This document shows positions 1 to 6,733 of a DNA stretch of 23,835 nt, one piece after another. Under the pieces are notes generated by a model, which worked only from the letters and a program-made list of their open reading frames with translations, had not been told where the DNA came from and did not search any database. Every line of letters begins with the position of its first letter. Within the stretch, counting starts at the first letter, position 1. The translations under genes and the position numbers were made by a program. The stretch is from a virus, in the IMG/VR virus record IMGVR_UViG_3300045440_000175, positions 1-23,835 of that record; one strand, given 5' to 3'.

Positions 1-1083
1 TACCGAAGCACCGCCAGCACGAGTCGGGTCAGCGATAAATTCATAGGGCATACCGCCCATAACTGCATCGCGGCGAAGGTGGTCGATAAAGCCGTTGAAG
101 GCCGTAGACGGACGAGCAGAAGCGTACGATACAAGAGATTCATTGGTCTGTAAAACTGCGGTGACGCCACCAAGGACACGATTGAGCGTGTCTGGGTCGG
201 TCGGATTCGTGGTGGAATTACCTTCGCCAAGAGGCTGACCGAGACCAAGGTCGCCGGAATCCATCTTGGTGTCCTCAACCTTTAGGATTCGGCTAGTGCG
301 GCTGTTGTCCTTGACTGCGACCTTCTCCATTGCCAGCAGGTCCATCTCGTCACGCATGTTGTTAATCGCATGCTGGTGCGGAGGGAATGAGCGGGCTTGC
401 GAGGCGTATTCAGGATTGAATACGTGAATCATCGAGGCGGCAGGAATCTTGGCGTGGACGCCATTAGTCTGCCGGACGTAATAGAACAGGGGTTGTCCGA
501 GGTTGCTGAACTTGATGCCATCCGTGACGGAGGTATCGTTCAGGAAGTCATTGGGAGTCTCGACTCTGTGGGTTTCGATGAGCTGGAACTTCGGTGAACC
601 ACCCCTCTTGGACTTGATGATGAAAATCTCCCCATCTCTGTCTAGGGCTTCACAAATAATATAGAGGGATTCGAGCATCGAGAAGCGACCAGATACTTCT
701 GGCCCCTCGCACTCATGCTCCCACTCTGCCTCGACAAGGTTTTGCCACTCGTAGTCGCCACCTGTGCACTGACAGCCGATGCCATCACCCACCGTGTAGA
801 TGGCGGTGTCCTTGATGACTTGCTTGTAGAGGCCGTTGTTCTTTTCAAGCCAGCGGGAAAGGCGAACCATCTCCCGGCGGGAGGTCTCTGGCATCTCGCG
901 CTTGAAGTCATCGGGCTGCGGAGCGTCGATACGCGTCCTGTGAACCGAATATCGGGTGGACTCGAAAGCCCCCTGATAAGCCTTCGGCTTCAGTAGGTTC
1001 GACAAACCGATGCGAACTCGGTCGAGGAAATTGGGTGTCTGTCCGCCCGTTGTGGGCTTCGGTTTGGGTGCTTCGGGTGCCAT
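1..1083 (-). CDS. phage portal protein, lambda gpB family (C-terminus beyond window)
   Basis: The frame is open from the ATG at 1083 to the window edge, giving 361 residues without the C-terminus. Portal proteins form the dodecameric ring at one capsid vertex through which DNA enters and leaves and to which the tail joins. Visible family features are a basic N-terminus, the stretch IHVFNPEYASQARSFP followed by a helix rich in acidic and basic residues (INNMRDEMDLLAMEK), and the late motif GGMPYEFIADPT, which resembles the PYE region of lambda-type portals. The start overlaps the stop of the gpW-like gene by one base (TAATG). The order TerL, gpW-like, portal matches lambda A-W-B, apart from two extra tagged genes. 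The family call is from remembered patterns and no alignment was run. Confidence 0.88.
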   Translation of the reverse strand, partial: MAPEAPKPKPTTGGQTPNFLDRVRIGLSNLLKPKAYQGAFESTRYSVHRTRIDAPQPDDFKREMPETSRREMVRLSRWLEKNNGLYKQVIKDTAIYTVGDGIGCQCTGGDYEWQNLVEAEWEHECEGPEVSGRFSMLESLYIICEALDRDGEIFIIKSKRGGSPKFQLIETHRVETPNDFLNDTSVTDGIKFSNLGQPLFYYVRQTNGVHAKIPAASMIHVFNPEYASQARSFPPHQHAINNMRDEMDLLAMEKVAVKDNSRTSRILKVEDTKMDSGDLGLGQPLGEGNSTTNPTDPDTLNRVLGGVTAVLQTNESLVSYASARPSTAFNGFIDHLRRDAVMGGMPYEFIADPTRAGGASV

Positions 1084-1334
1084 TATCTGTCTACGAGTCG
1101 GTTATAATTCGTGTAGATACCACGCACTCTGCCCGGAGTTGCGAGGCGCTCAAGGGCGTATTTGGCTTCCTGAAGCATCTGCGCGGGCGGCATAGCAAAC
1201 TGCTTCTGGGCGTTTGTGGAGCCATCGCCGTAGCTCATAATCGTCTTGCCCTCTAGGATTAGCGCTACTGCCTTATCTCGGATGGCCTCGATAGTTGCTT
1301 GGGGAAGACCGACAAAGATTCCATTGGCCGCCAT
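1083..1334 (-). CDS. gpW-like head-tail joining protein
   Basis: This 83-residue protein sits directly upstream of the portal gene, where lambda has gpW, the small protein that closes the portal after packaging and provides the tail-joining surface. An amphipathic N-terminal helix (ATIEAIRDKAVALILEGKT) leads into a short polar turn (SYGDGSTNAQK) and a second helix (PAQMLQEAKYALERLA). This helix-hairpin-helix layout and the EGKT turn resemble gpW-like proteins. The frame opens seven codons earlier at a TTG (1355), but that TTG belongs to a recurrent TTGAC box, so the ATG at 1334 is preferred; it then lies 16 nt after the box, as in other genes here. No SD is seen. The call rests mainly on size, position and helix pattern. 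Confidence 0.65.
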   Translation of the reverse strand: MAANGIFVGLPQATIEAIRDKAVALILEGKTIMSYGDGSTNAQKQFAMPPAQMLQEAKYALERLATPGRVRGIYTNYNRLVDR

Positions 1335-1350
1335 AGTATTCTGGCGGGGT

Positions 1351-1357
1351 GTCAACG
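1351..1357 (-). promoter_or_regulatory. RRTTGAC box before gpW-like gene
   Basis: GGTTGACA on the minus strand lies 16 nt before the ATG at 1334 and 7 nt after the stop of the tagged gene at 1365-2183. It is one of 13 matching boxes between leftward genes. Function unknown; no -10 hexamer is found at normal spacing. Confidence 0.5.
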
Positions 1358-1364
1358 CAACCGA

Positions 1365-2183
1365 TTAGAACTTATGCTCGTCGATAAGTTTCTGCGTCGC
1401 CTTGGATGTAGGCTGACTCCATCCGAGCTGTTGAAGCAGCTTGGCGGCGTCGAGACCAGACATCCGAATCTTACCACTGTCATCTCCGGCGTCTTCAGCA
1501 TCCTTGGTCTTCTTGTCCACATAATCACGCAGGACCTTACTGTCTCCAACGACCAAGCCCGCGCGACCTTCAGAGACATAGGCGTCTGCACCACGACCCT
1601 TGCGTGGGCGCTTCGGAGCGTCAGACTCCATGCTTCCTGCCTTTTCCAAACCAGAAATAGCCTTACCGAGTTCGGAAGACTTGACCTTAAGGGCTTCGAT
1701 GCGGGTTCTGAACTTATCCTGACCAAGTTCCGATGCAACACCTTCCCAAAGCTTGCCATCAACGGCACGCTGGACGCGGCCGTCAGTCTCATCTTTGTCC
1801 TTTTGGAGGAGAGCCTTAACATAAGCAGTGTCTCCCTTCGATGCATCAATTGTCTTCTGGATATCTTCCCTTACAGCCTTACCAAAAGCCTCGCCACGTC
1901 CGAGAAACACGTTCTCAAGAGCATTGGCATCTTGTGCTTGGTCAATAGTCTTAAGAGAGTTCACAAACCCTTCTGTGATAGACTTGGCAGGCTTTTCAGA
2001 AGCGGGAATTTGTTTTGCGAGCTCGGCGGCGACGGCCTTTGTCGTGGCGGGAATGTCTTTGATGGGACCATTGCCTGCGGCTGCGAGTTGAGCCATGCGG
2101 GTTTCGGACCAGTTCTTGGGGATGGTGACATCCTTCCGAATGTCCCTGCCAGCCCCTTCAGATTTTAAAGCGCCTCGTGCCAT
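1365..2183 (-). CDS. tagged protein with MARGALKSE start, virion-module member
   Basis: This 272-residue protein is not recognised beyond its first nine residues, MARGALKSE, which match the tag shared by eight proteins in the window. The rest is highly charged and mostly predictable helix, with alternating Lys and Glu/Asp and no cysteines, hydrophobic segments or catalytic motif. Residues near 200-210 are a basic patch (PKRPRKGRG). It lies between TerL and the gpW-like and portal genes, where the surrounding genes build the head, so a virion-internal or head-assembly role is an inference from place. A TTGACA box precedes the ATG by 17 nt. It could also be a scaffold-like protein, but scaffolds normally sit after the portal. 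Confidence 0.85.
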   Translation of the reverse strand: MARGALKSEGAGRDIRKDVTIPKNWSETRMAQLAAAGNGPIKDIPATTKAVAAELAKQIPASEKPAKSITEGFVNSLKTIDQAQDANALENVFLGRGEAFGKAVREDIQKTIDASKGDTAYVKALLQKDKDETDGRVQRAVDGKLWEGVASELGQDKFRTRIEALKVKSSELGKAISGLEKAGSMESDAPKRPRKGRGADAYVSEGRAGLVVGDSKVLRDYVDKKTKDAEDAGDDSGKIRMSGLDAAKLLQQLGWSQPTSKATQKLIDEHKF

Positions 2184-2200
2184 GATACACTTTGATGCCT

Positions 2201-2207
2201 GTCAACT
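2201..2207 (-). promoter_or_regulatory. RRTTGAC box before tagged gene 1365-2183
   Basis: AGTTGACA lies 17 nt before the ATG at 2183 and shortly after the TGA of the preceding tagged gene (2217-2219). Same family as the other boxes. Confidence 0.5.
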
Positions 2208-2216
2208 GTTAGGAGG

Positions 2217-2750
2217 TCAATCCAAAAGGCGAACTCGCACCACGCCATCCTTCTTCAGCGACTTGAAGGAATACCAGACGCCCGGACCATTGTTCTTGGG
2301 GCCATAGATATCGACGCCTTCGGGGGCATCCTTAATCGTGTTGCGGCCGACCCTGACCTTCAGGTCTGGAACGAGGAACTGCATCTTCTGTCCTTCGACA
2401 TCGATGACGGTTGAGAGGGTAACCTTAAGGGTCTTGGCGGCATAGTTATCCTTGTCACCAGAGGGCTTCTCACCACGGATTCGCTTGTCCTCCTGCGTGG
2501 CAAACTGGTCTATCTTGTCCTCTAGGGTTTCAAGTAGTGCGACACGGTTAATGCGGCCATCCCTGCCCTTCTCATCCATCCAACCTTTGAAAGCCTTCTC
2601 GGTGCGGTCGAGCTTCTCAAAAGCCTCCGTGTTAGAGATGTCTGTCTCGCGCCCAATGCCAATACGCGTGAACCCATCCCCTTCTATCTGAAGGGTTTGA
2701 CGGAAGCTGGATGGGAGTCCAAAATCGGACTTTAGTGCGCCGCGTGCCAT
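2217..2750 (-). CDS. tagged protein with MARGALKSD start, TerL-proximal
   Basis: This 177-residue protein begins with the full tag MARGALKSD. Beyond the tag it is not recognised. The first half is charged helix (around residues 40-95, with KLDRTEKAFKGWMDEKGRDG). The second half looks beta-rich, with alternating hydrophobic residues (KTLKVTLSTVIDVEGQKMQFLVPDLKVRVGR), and it ends WYSFKSLKKDGVVRVRLLD. This suggests a helical stalk plus a small beta domain. It is the first protein gene after tRNA-Glu and TerL and has its own TTGACA box. There are no cysteines and no membrane segment. The tag and the position among packaging genes suggest a virion-associated protein, which is inference. Confidence 0.85.
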   Translation of the reverse strand: MARGALKSDFGLPSSFRQTLQIEGDGFTRIGIGRETDISNTEAFEKLDRTEKAFKGWMDEKGRDGRINRVALLETLEDKIDQFATQEDKRIRGEKPSGDKDNYAAKTLKVTLSTVIDVEGQKMQFLVPDLKVRVGRNTIKDAPEGVDIYGPKNNGPGVWYSFKSLKKDGVVRVRLLD

Positions 2751-2766
2751 ATGCGTCTGGGGCTAT

Positions 2767-2773
2767 GTCAACT
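2767..2773 (-). promoter_or_regulatory. RRTTGAC box before tagged gene 2217-2750
   Basis: AGTTGACA lies 16 nt before the ATG at 2750. Upstream of it is a gene-free stretch rather than a nearby stop codon. With the tRNA and hairpin, the interval 2774-3184 holds no convincing protein gene. Confidence 0.5.
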
Positions 2774-2928
2774 GAAAGTGAATCCGGCAGTCAGCGGGAT
2801 GAAAGGTCCAAAAAAACCTCGGAGTTAGTTTCCACCCTCCCCGCTTTTACCGAAAGTGAATGACTTGCTGGACGGCCCCATTGTTCCAAGCCAGCGACAC
2901 CCCATAGGAGCGTCTCTGTTTATGATGG

Positions 2929-2950
2929 GCGGGTGCTTTCGCAGTCCCGC
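2929..2950 (-). other. GNRA-capped RNA hairpin downstream of tRNA-Glu
   Basis: On the minus strand GCGGG and CCCGC pair as an outer stem, with an inner TGC/GCA stem closed by a GAAA tetraloop and a 2-nt bulge. It begins about 22 nt past the encoded CCA of tRNA-Glu. No U-run follows, so it is not a standard terminator. It could be a processing or stability element, or chance. Confidence 0.35.
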
Positions 2951-2972
2951 TCCTTCCGTCAGCCAAGCCAAG

Positions 2973-3047
2973 TGGCGGAGTCACGGAGAATCGAACTCCG
3001 ATTACGCGGATGAAAACCGCGTGTCCTGACCGTTAGACGATGACTCC
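2973..3047 (-). tRNA. tRNA-Glu(TTC) with encoded CCA
   Basis: The minus strand folds into a full cloverleaf: acceptor GGAGTCA/TGACTCC, D-arm with AACGG, anticodon stem CGCGG/CCGCG with loop TTTTCAT (anticodon TTC), T-stem CGGAG/CTCCG with loop TTCGATT, discriminator G, and an encoded CCA. The D-arm and overall sequence are close to ordinary bacterial tRNA-Glu. It lies between the stop of TerL and the tagged gene 2217-2750. Phage tRNAs usually supplement host decoding or replace host tRNAs cleaved by defence nucleases; which applies here cannot be told. Confidence 0.95.
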
Positions 3048-3171
3048 AAATTTTAAAGAACAGAAAGTGAGCTGGCGTGGATGCCGACCGCCCTTTCCAA
3101 GGGCTCCGACACCCCGTTTTTTCCAGCACTCTCAAACAACTATCTTCTGTTATGGGCAACTGCTTGCCTCT

Positions 3172-3178
3172 GTCAACT
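3172..3178 (-). promoter_or_regulatory. RRTTGAC box after TerL
   Basis: AGTTGACA lies 6 nt after the TerL stop codon. No protein gene starts 17 nt on; tRNA-Glu begins about 124 nt downstream. A CATAAC sequence 16 nt after TTGACA is a weak -10 candidate, so this copy could be a promoter for the tRNA. Confidence 0.4.
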
Positions 3179-3184
3179 CTATTT

Positions 3185-5047
3185 CTACTCGGAGGGCATC
3201 TCTTTTTCCGGAGCGTTAACCACTGGTGCCGCGACTTCAGCGGGCTTCTCTGCGGGCGGGATTGCCGCCGCATTCATTAGGCCGAACGCCAGAGCCGGAA
3301 TAAACTGCATCACCTCGCAGTCCCACAGGTGATTCGCTCGCTTACCGATTCGCTTCCACTCTGGCTTGCCAGTAACATTCTTTACTCGGACCTCGCTGTC
3401 CATCTGGTCGAGGTAGTCCTGCCCCGCATCGTTGGCACAGGAGTGCTTCCCTGTGCGTCGCAGGCGCGACAGTTGGTCCTTGAGCGCCAAGTTGGAGAAG
3501 TGGTGGACTCGGACTGCCCCCGTTCCGACGTTCACTAGTCGAGCTGGAGCATAGACCTTGGCAACCATCTTGAATCCCTGCGGGGTCTGAATCCGCCAAG
3601 GGAAGTCATACCGCTGGTCCCCTCGTAGGGCTGTCCACTTGTTGATACCGCACTGCCGGATGACGTCGTCGAACTGGTCACCACAGTCCACATAGACAAA
3701 GGCGGGAATGACCTCATTCACCTTGGCGAGTTGGGCGACGTCTTCCCAAGTCTGGACGAACTTCCACTTGTGCAGGCGCGATTCGCCGCCGAGCGCCCAA
3801 GCCCGGATGAGGCAATAGAATCCGTTTCTCTGAACGTCCACGGTCATAAACCGCAGCTTGAGCTGCTTCTCGCGCGTGTGGTCGTTGTGGACCTTGCGGG
3901 TGGCGGGGTCAATGAGCGAGGCCTCGCCCCATGCATCACCCATCTTATACTGCCCTATTGCCTGCAAGGTGTCAAAGGCGTCGGGGGCATCAGACCAGAA
4001 TTTGGCGAGCTGCTTCTGCTCAAAAATTTGCATAGCCTTTGCGTCGCCGTTGGCATCGATGGCATTCTTCGCCCGGAGATACATCTCCGCCAGACCGCCC
4101 CACGAGCGTGCGGCTAGAGCATTCCAATGGAAGCCCACCTGTGCATCATCTGCCGTCGGATTCTGCTTCGCATAAAACCCATTCGCATTCATCGCATCTC
4201 TGTTCGTGCGCGTATCCTTAAAGCGATGCAGACACCCCTCGCACTCATAGGTCGTGTCCACCTTGATGACCTGAAAATTCCAATCCCCATCCGCATCGGT
4301 CGCATTCTCTGGAATCCGAATCTGCTCCCACTTGAAGGGCTGCTTGAACCCGCACTCCGGACAGGCGAATGACCAAGTCCTCTTATCCGTAGTCTGCCAA
4401 CAGGCCTCCGTATCGTCGCCCTGAAACGACCCCTGCGACATAAAGATTCGCTTACCCAACCAACCGAATGAGGTCACACGCGCGGAGGCTTCCGCCAAGT
4501 GTCCCTGCGGCCACAGCCAAGTTTCATCCCCGATGAGCCATCGGATAGACCGCCTCTGTAGGTTCTTCTCATTGAACGCCCCCAGACACCAGAAGGTCAT
4601 ATCCGCCGTCTGCACCGTCCCCGCCTTCTTCTTCTCCTCATCCTTGGTCAGCTTGGACAGCACCGCCGGAACATTCTCCCAGAGAACGCGTAGTCGGCTC
4701 TGCATCCAGTCCGCCGCATTGGAATCTTGGTCATTCAGGTAGAGCGTCGGCGCTGGTTGACGGGCAATAATGAAACAGGATAACATCTCCGCCGCCAAGG
4801 ACTTGCCAGACTGAATCGGGGCTATCAGCTGCACTAGTCTAATTTCGGGGTCGGCAAAAGCCCGGAGGGGTTCAGCCAGCCACGGTGTCTCCGCCACTCT
4901 AAACCCACTAGGCATCGGTGAAAACGGAATCTGCCTGATGTTGTCCTCCAGCCACTTCACGATATCCCCACCATCGTCAGGTCGAAAGACCTTCCGCAGC
5001 TTGGCTTCCAATCGGTCGCCAATCTTCTCCTTGTCGGCAGGCGTCAT
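3185..5047 (-). CDS. terminase large subunit, GpA family
   Basis: This 620-residue protein is the ATP-driven DNA packaging motor and concatemer-cutting nuclease, working with TerS and the portal. The ATPase Walker A is APIQSGKS (76-83) and the Walker B is WLIGDE (170-175). A zinc-ribbon-like insert has CPEC (229-232) and CEGC (269-272). The C-terminal nuclease half includes the acidic TVDVQ (D404) and YVDCGD (D454) motifs. Length is near that of lambda gpA (about 640), and GpA-type enzymes usually go with cos-type packaging. Its ATG overlaps the TerS stop (ATGA), indicating translational coupling. The C-terminus is rich in Pro and Ala (about 600-615), plausible for a portal-docking tail. Confidence 0.95.
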   Translation of the reverse strand: MTPADKEKIGDRLEAKLRKVFRPDDGGDIVKWLEDNIRQIPFSPMPSGFRVAETPWLAEPLRAFADPEIRLVQLIAPIQSGKSLAAEMLSCFIIARQPAPTLYLNDQDSNAADWMQSRLRVLWENVPAVLSKLTKDEEKKKAGTVQTADMTFWCLGAFNEKNLQRRSIRWLIGDETWLWPQGHLAEASARVTSFGWLGKRIFMSQGSFQGDDTEACWQTTDKRTWSFACPECGFKQPFKWEQIRIPENATDADGDWNFQVIKVDTTYECEGCLHRFKDTRTNRDAMNANGFYAKQNPTADDAQVGFHWNALAARSWGGLAEMYLRAKNAIDANGDAKAMQIFEQKQLAKFWSDAPDAFDTLQAIGQYKMGDAWGEASLIDPATRKVHNDHTREKQLKLRFMTVDVQRNGFYCLIRAWALGGESRLHKWKFVQTWEDVAQLAKVNEVIPAFVYVDCGDQFDDVIRQCGINKWTALRGDQRYDFPWRIQTPQGFKMVAKVYAPARLVNVGTGAVRVHHFSNLALKDQLSRLRRTGKHSCANDAGQDYLDQMDSEVRVKNVTGKPEWKRIGKRANHLWDCEVMQFIPALAFGLMNAAAIPPAEKPAEVAAPVVNAPEKEMPSE

Positions 5048-5826
5048 TCGTTATCGTCCTCGATTTCCCCAAGGCTCTCGCCCGTGAAGTCTTCAAGTGA
5101 ACCACCCGCCTTGGGTGTCGAATCATCCTCAAGGTCGCCAATCGCATCAAAGAATGCCGCATTGCGGGGGACGCTCGGAGTCACCGATATCTCATCATCT
5201 CCAATCGACGGGGAGGCATCCTTCACGCTCGGACTATACTCCGATATCTTGCGGAACACATCCTCCTTGAATTCCCGGAACGCCTTGAGGGCTTTCGTCG
5301 GGTTCTCTGGGTTCGCCTTTGGGGCAAAGGTAAGTTCGGCTCGCTCCACCTGTGACCGCAACTGCGATAGCACCTTCCCGAATCTCTGTGCCGCCGCGTC
5401 AGCATTTATAAGTCGTCCCTCTTCCTGCTCCCGCTGGAATCGCACCTTCTCCAGCGACAGTAGCGTCCCAATCGCTCGGTCATAGTTCCCATACAGCTTC
5501 CCCTGCGAGGGGTCACCCGACTGCAACGCAGTCAGAAAAACTGACCTCGTCAATTCGCACAGCTCGACCTGATTTCGGATGCGCTCATCCATCTCCGGGT
5601 TACCCGTGTCCCCTGTAACCGACTGCAAAATGCCATCCAAGTCCCCCAAGACTAGGGGCTGAACGGGCTGGCTAATATGACCCGCCTTCTGGTTGTCCAC
5701 CTTCCGGCGGTCCCGCCATGCTCGCGCTTCCTCCACCGAACTCGTCGGCATCCCTTCCTTCACAAGCTGCGACACTCGCCCCTTTGTAAGACCCAACGCC
5801 ACCGCAATTTCAATCTGTGATGCCAT
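5044..5826 (-). CDS. terminase small subunit, Nu1-like
   Basis: This 260-residue protein lies immediately upstream of TerL with an ATGA overlap. Small terminase subunits recognise the packaging site and present DNA to TerL. The N-terminus carries a clear helix-turn-helix, VALGLTKGRVSQLVKEGMP (9-27), followed by EEARAWRDRR, the layout of Nu1-like winged-helix domains where a Pro follows the recognition helix. The middle (about 95-190) is helical and likely mediates oligomerisation. The C-terminal 60 residues are acidic and low in complexity (DDEIS, EDDS, EIEDDNE), consistent with a flexible tail that contacts TerL. The start follows an A/T-rich leader with no SD. Confidence 0.8.
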   Translation of the reverse strand: MASQIEIAVALGLTKGRVSQLVKEGMPTSSVEEARAWRDRRKVDNQKAGHISQPVQPLVLGDLDGILQSVTGDTGNPEMDERIRNQVELCELTRSVFLTALQSGDPSQGKLYGNYDRAIGTLLSLEKVRFQREQEEGRLINADAAAQRFGKVLSQLRSQVERAELTFAPKANPENPTKALKAFREFKEDVFRKISEYSPSVKDASPSIGDDEISVTPSVPRNAAFFDAIGDLEDDSTPKAGGSLEDFTGESLGEIEDDNE

Positions 5827-5858
5827 TATAATTAAGTCGTTGGTTTATAAGTGTTTCC

Positions 5859-5884
5859 AAAAAAGGCTAAACCCGCTGGTTTGA
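5859..5884 (-). terminator. weak terminator-like hairpin upstream of TerS
   Basis: On the minus strand AAACC and GGTTT form a 5-bp stem around an AGCG loop, followed after four bases by six T. It lies between the HTH gene and TerS. The stem is short, so it may be attenuation or chance. Confidence 0.3.
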
Positions 5885-5972
5885 AACGCGGTGTCTTACG
5901 ACCCAGCACTGCGATTGGGCAAGATAATAGATTCCTTAAGGGGGGGTGGGGGTAGCACACCCGTTGTGTATT

Positions 5973-5979
5973 GTCAACC
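5973..5979 (-). promoter_or_regulatory. RRTTGAC box after HTH gene
   Basis: GGTTGACA begins about 10 nt after the stop of the HTH gene at 5990 and about 147 nt before the TerS ATG. The intervening 5827-5972 holds a G-rich plus-strand run near 5940 and the weak hairpin at 5859-5884, with no gene. Confidence 0.4.
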
Positions 5980-5989
5980 GATTGTTTAT

Positions 5990-6682
5990 TCATTTGTTGG
6001 GTCTATCGTTATTGACTCTGACGCTGGTATCATTAGTGATGGTGGCTCTCGTATGCCCCTTACGGGGCGACGGCTTGGTGGTGGCTCTGTGCGTATGGGA
6101 TTGGGCATTCGTGGAGGCTACCGCGTCCTCCTTGGTGCGTTGCCACGCCCTTGCGTATGCTGCACACGCTTGTTCACTACGCATAAACTGTGAGGGCGAT
6201 AGATTAAACATCTGTTGTATGCGCTTTACCTTCTTGGATACGAACTGACGCGAGCATCCTTTGACCTTTGCGAGCTCGGTCTCCGTGGGTGGGTCCCCGA
6301 TGCCGAAGGCTATGAGGATGCACCGGGCCTGAAAGAGGCAGTCCGGGGACTCTGACATCTGCATAGCCATTACTGTTCTGCGAACTACTTCTTGCACTTC
6401 TTCTTCTGTGTATGTGCGGGGCGGGTCCCCCTCTGGGGGGCTGTCGCTGTATGGCTCATCCTCGTGGGCGAAGGCTTGGTGGTCTGGATTGACCTCAAAG
6501 GTGTAGTTACCGTCCCCCTCACGTGCCTCTGGTGCTAGTCCCTGTCTGATATACTCCTGCTGTATGGCTATGGGCTGTTGGGTGAACCACAGTGCGTAAG
6601 CCTCTATGCCTTGCTTGTTGGCTGGTATCTCGACCTCTGTGTAGCGAGAGGTTTCGGCTTTCTTGCGGCCTCCTATTCCCAT
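5990..6682 (-). CDS. helix-turn-helix protein, possible sigma-region-4-like regulator
   Basis: This 230-residue protein is not assigned to a named family. Residues about 112-160 form a helical DNA-binding region: CLFQARCILIAFGIGD leads to TETELAKVKGCSRQFVSKKV, a helix-turn-helix resembling sigma-70 region 4 (conserved E, G-C-S-R turn, basic recognition helix). The middle (60-95) is acidic and Pro-rich, and the C-terminal 45 residues are basic and disordered (THRATTKPSPRKGH). It lies just upstream of the terminase pair. It is one of few genes with an evident SD (AAGGAG), and that SD is folded into a hairpin. It could be a late-gene regulator or an unusual packaging cofactor; the DNA-binding call is reasonable and the rest is inference. 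Confidence 0.75.
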   Translation of the reverse strand: MGIGGRKKAETSRYTEVEIPANKQGIEAYALWFTQQPIAIQQEYIRQGLAPEAREGDGNYTFEVNPDHQAFAHEDEPYSDSPPEGDPPRTYTEEEVQEVVRRTVMAMQMSESPDCLFQARCILIAFGIGDPPTETELAKVKGCSRQFVSKKVKRIQQMFNLSPSQFMRSEQACAAYARAWQRTKEDAVASTNAQSHTHRATTKPSPRKGHTRATITNDTSVRVNNDRPNK

Positions 6683-6689
6683 TGGAGTC

Positions 6690-6705
6690 GTCTCCTTGCG
6701 GAGAC
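6690..6705 (-). promoter_or_regulatory. hairpin covering the SD of the HTH gene
   Basis: GTCTCC-GCAA-GGAGAC on the minus strand forms a perfect 6-bp stem with a GNRA loop. The 3' half contains the GGAG of the only strong SD near the start at 6682. An alternative outer pairing (GAGTC with GACTC) could extend it. This layout would lower translation unless opened. Confidence 0.5.
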
Positions 6706-6733
6706 TCTGGTTGGTTGTGAGGGGGTCATCGGG

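Noticed and set aside
1335-1355. Earlier TTG starts for the genes at 1334, 9683 and 21504
   Set aside because: In all three the TTG is part of a TTGAC box, and a better ATG follows. For 21504 the tag fixes the start.
1299-2168. 289-residue open frame on the plus strand
   Set aside because: Antisense to the tagged gene at 1365-2183, which has the shared tag, the box and coherent neighbours.
2790-2900. Short minus-strand reading frame with a Gly/Ser-rich product of about 26 residues
   Set aside because: Too short, no signal at the start, and no neighbour overlap to support it.
2959-3273. 104-residue minus-strand frame after TerL
   Set aside because: It overlaps tRNA-Glu and the TerL end, and has no protein-like composition or convincing start signal.
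5936-5955. G-rich run on the plus strand as a G-quadruplex
   Set aside because: Only two G tracts are present, fewer than the four needed.
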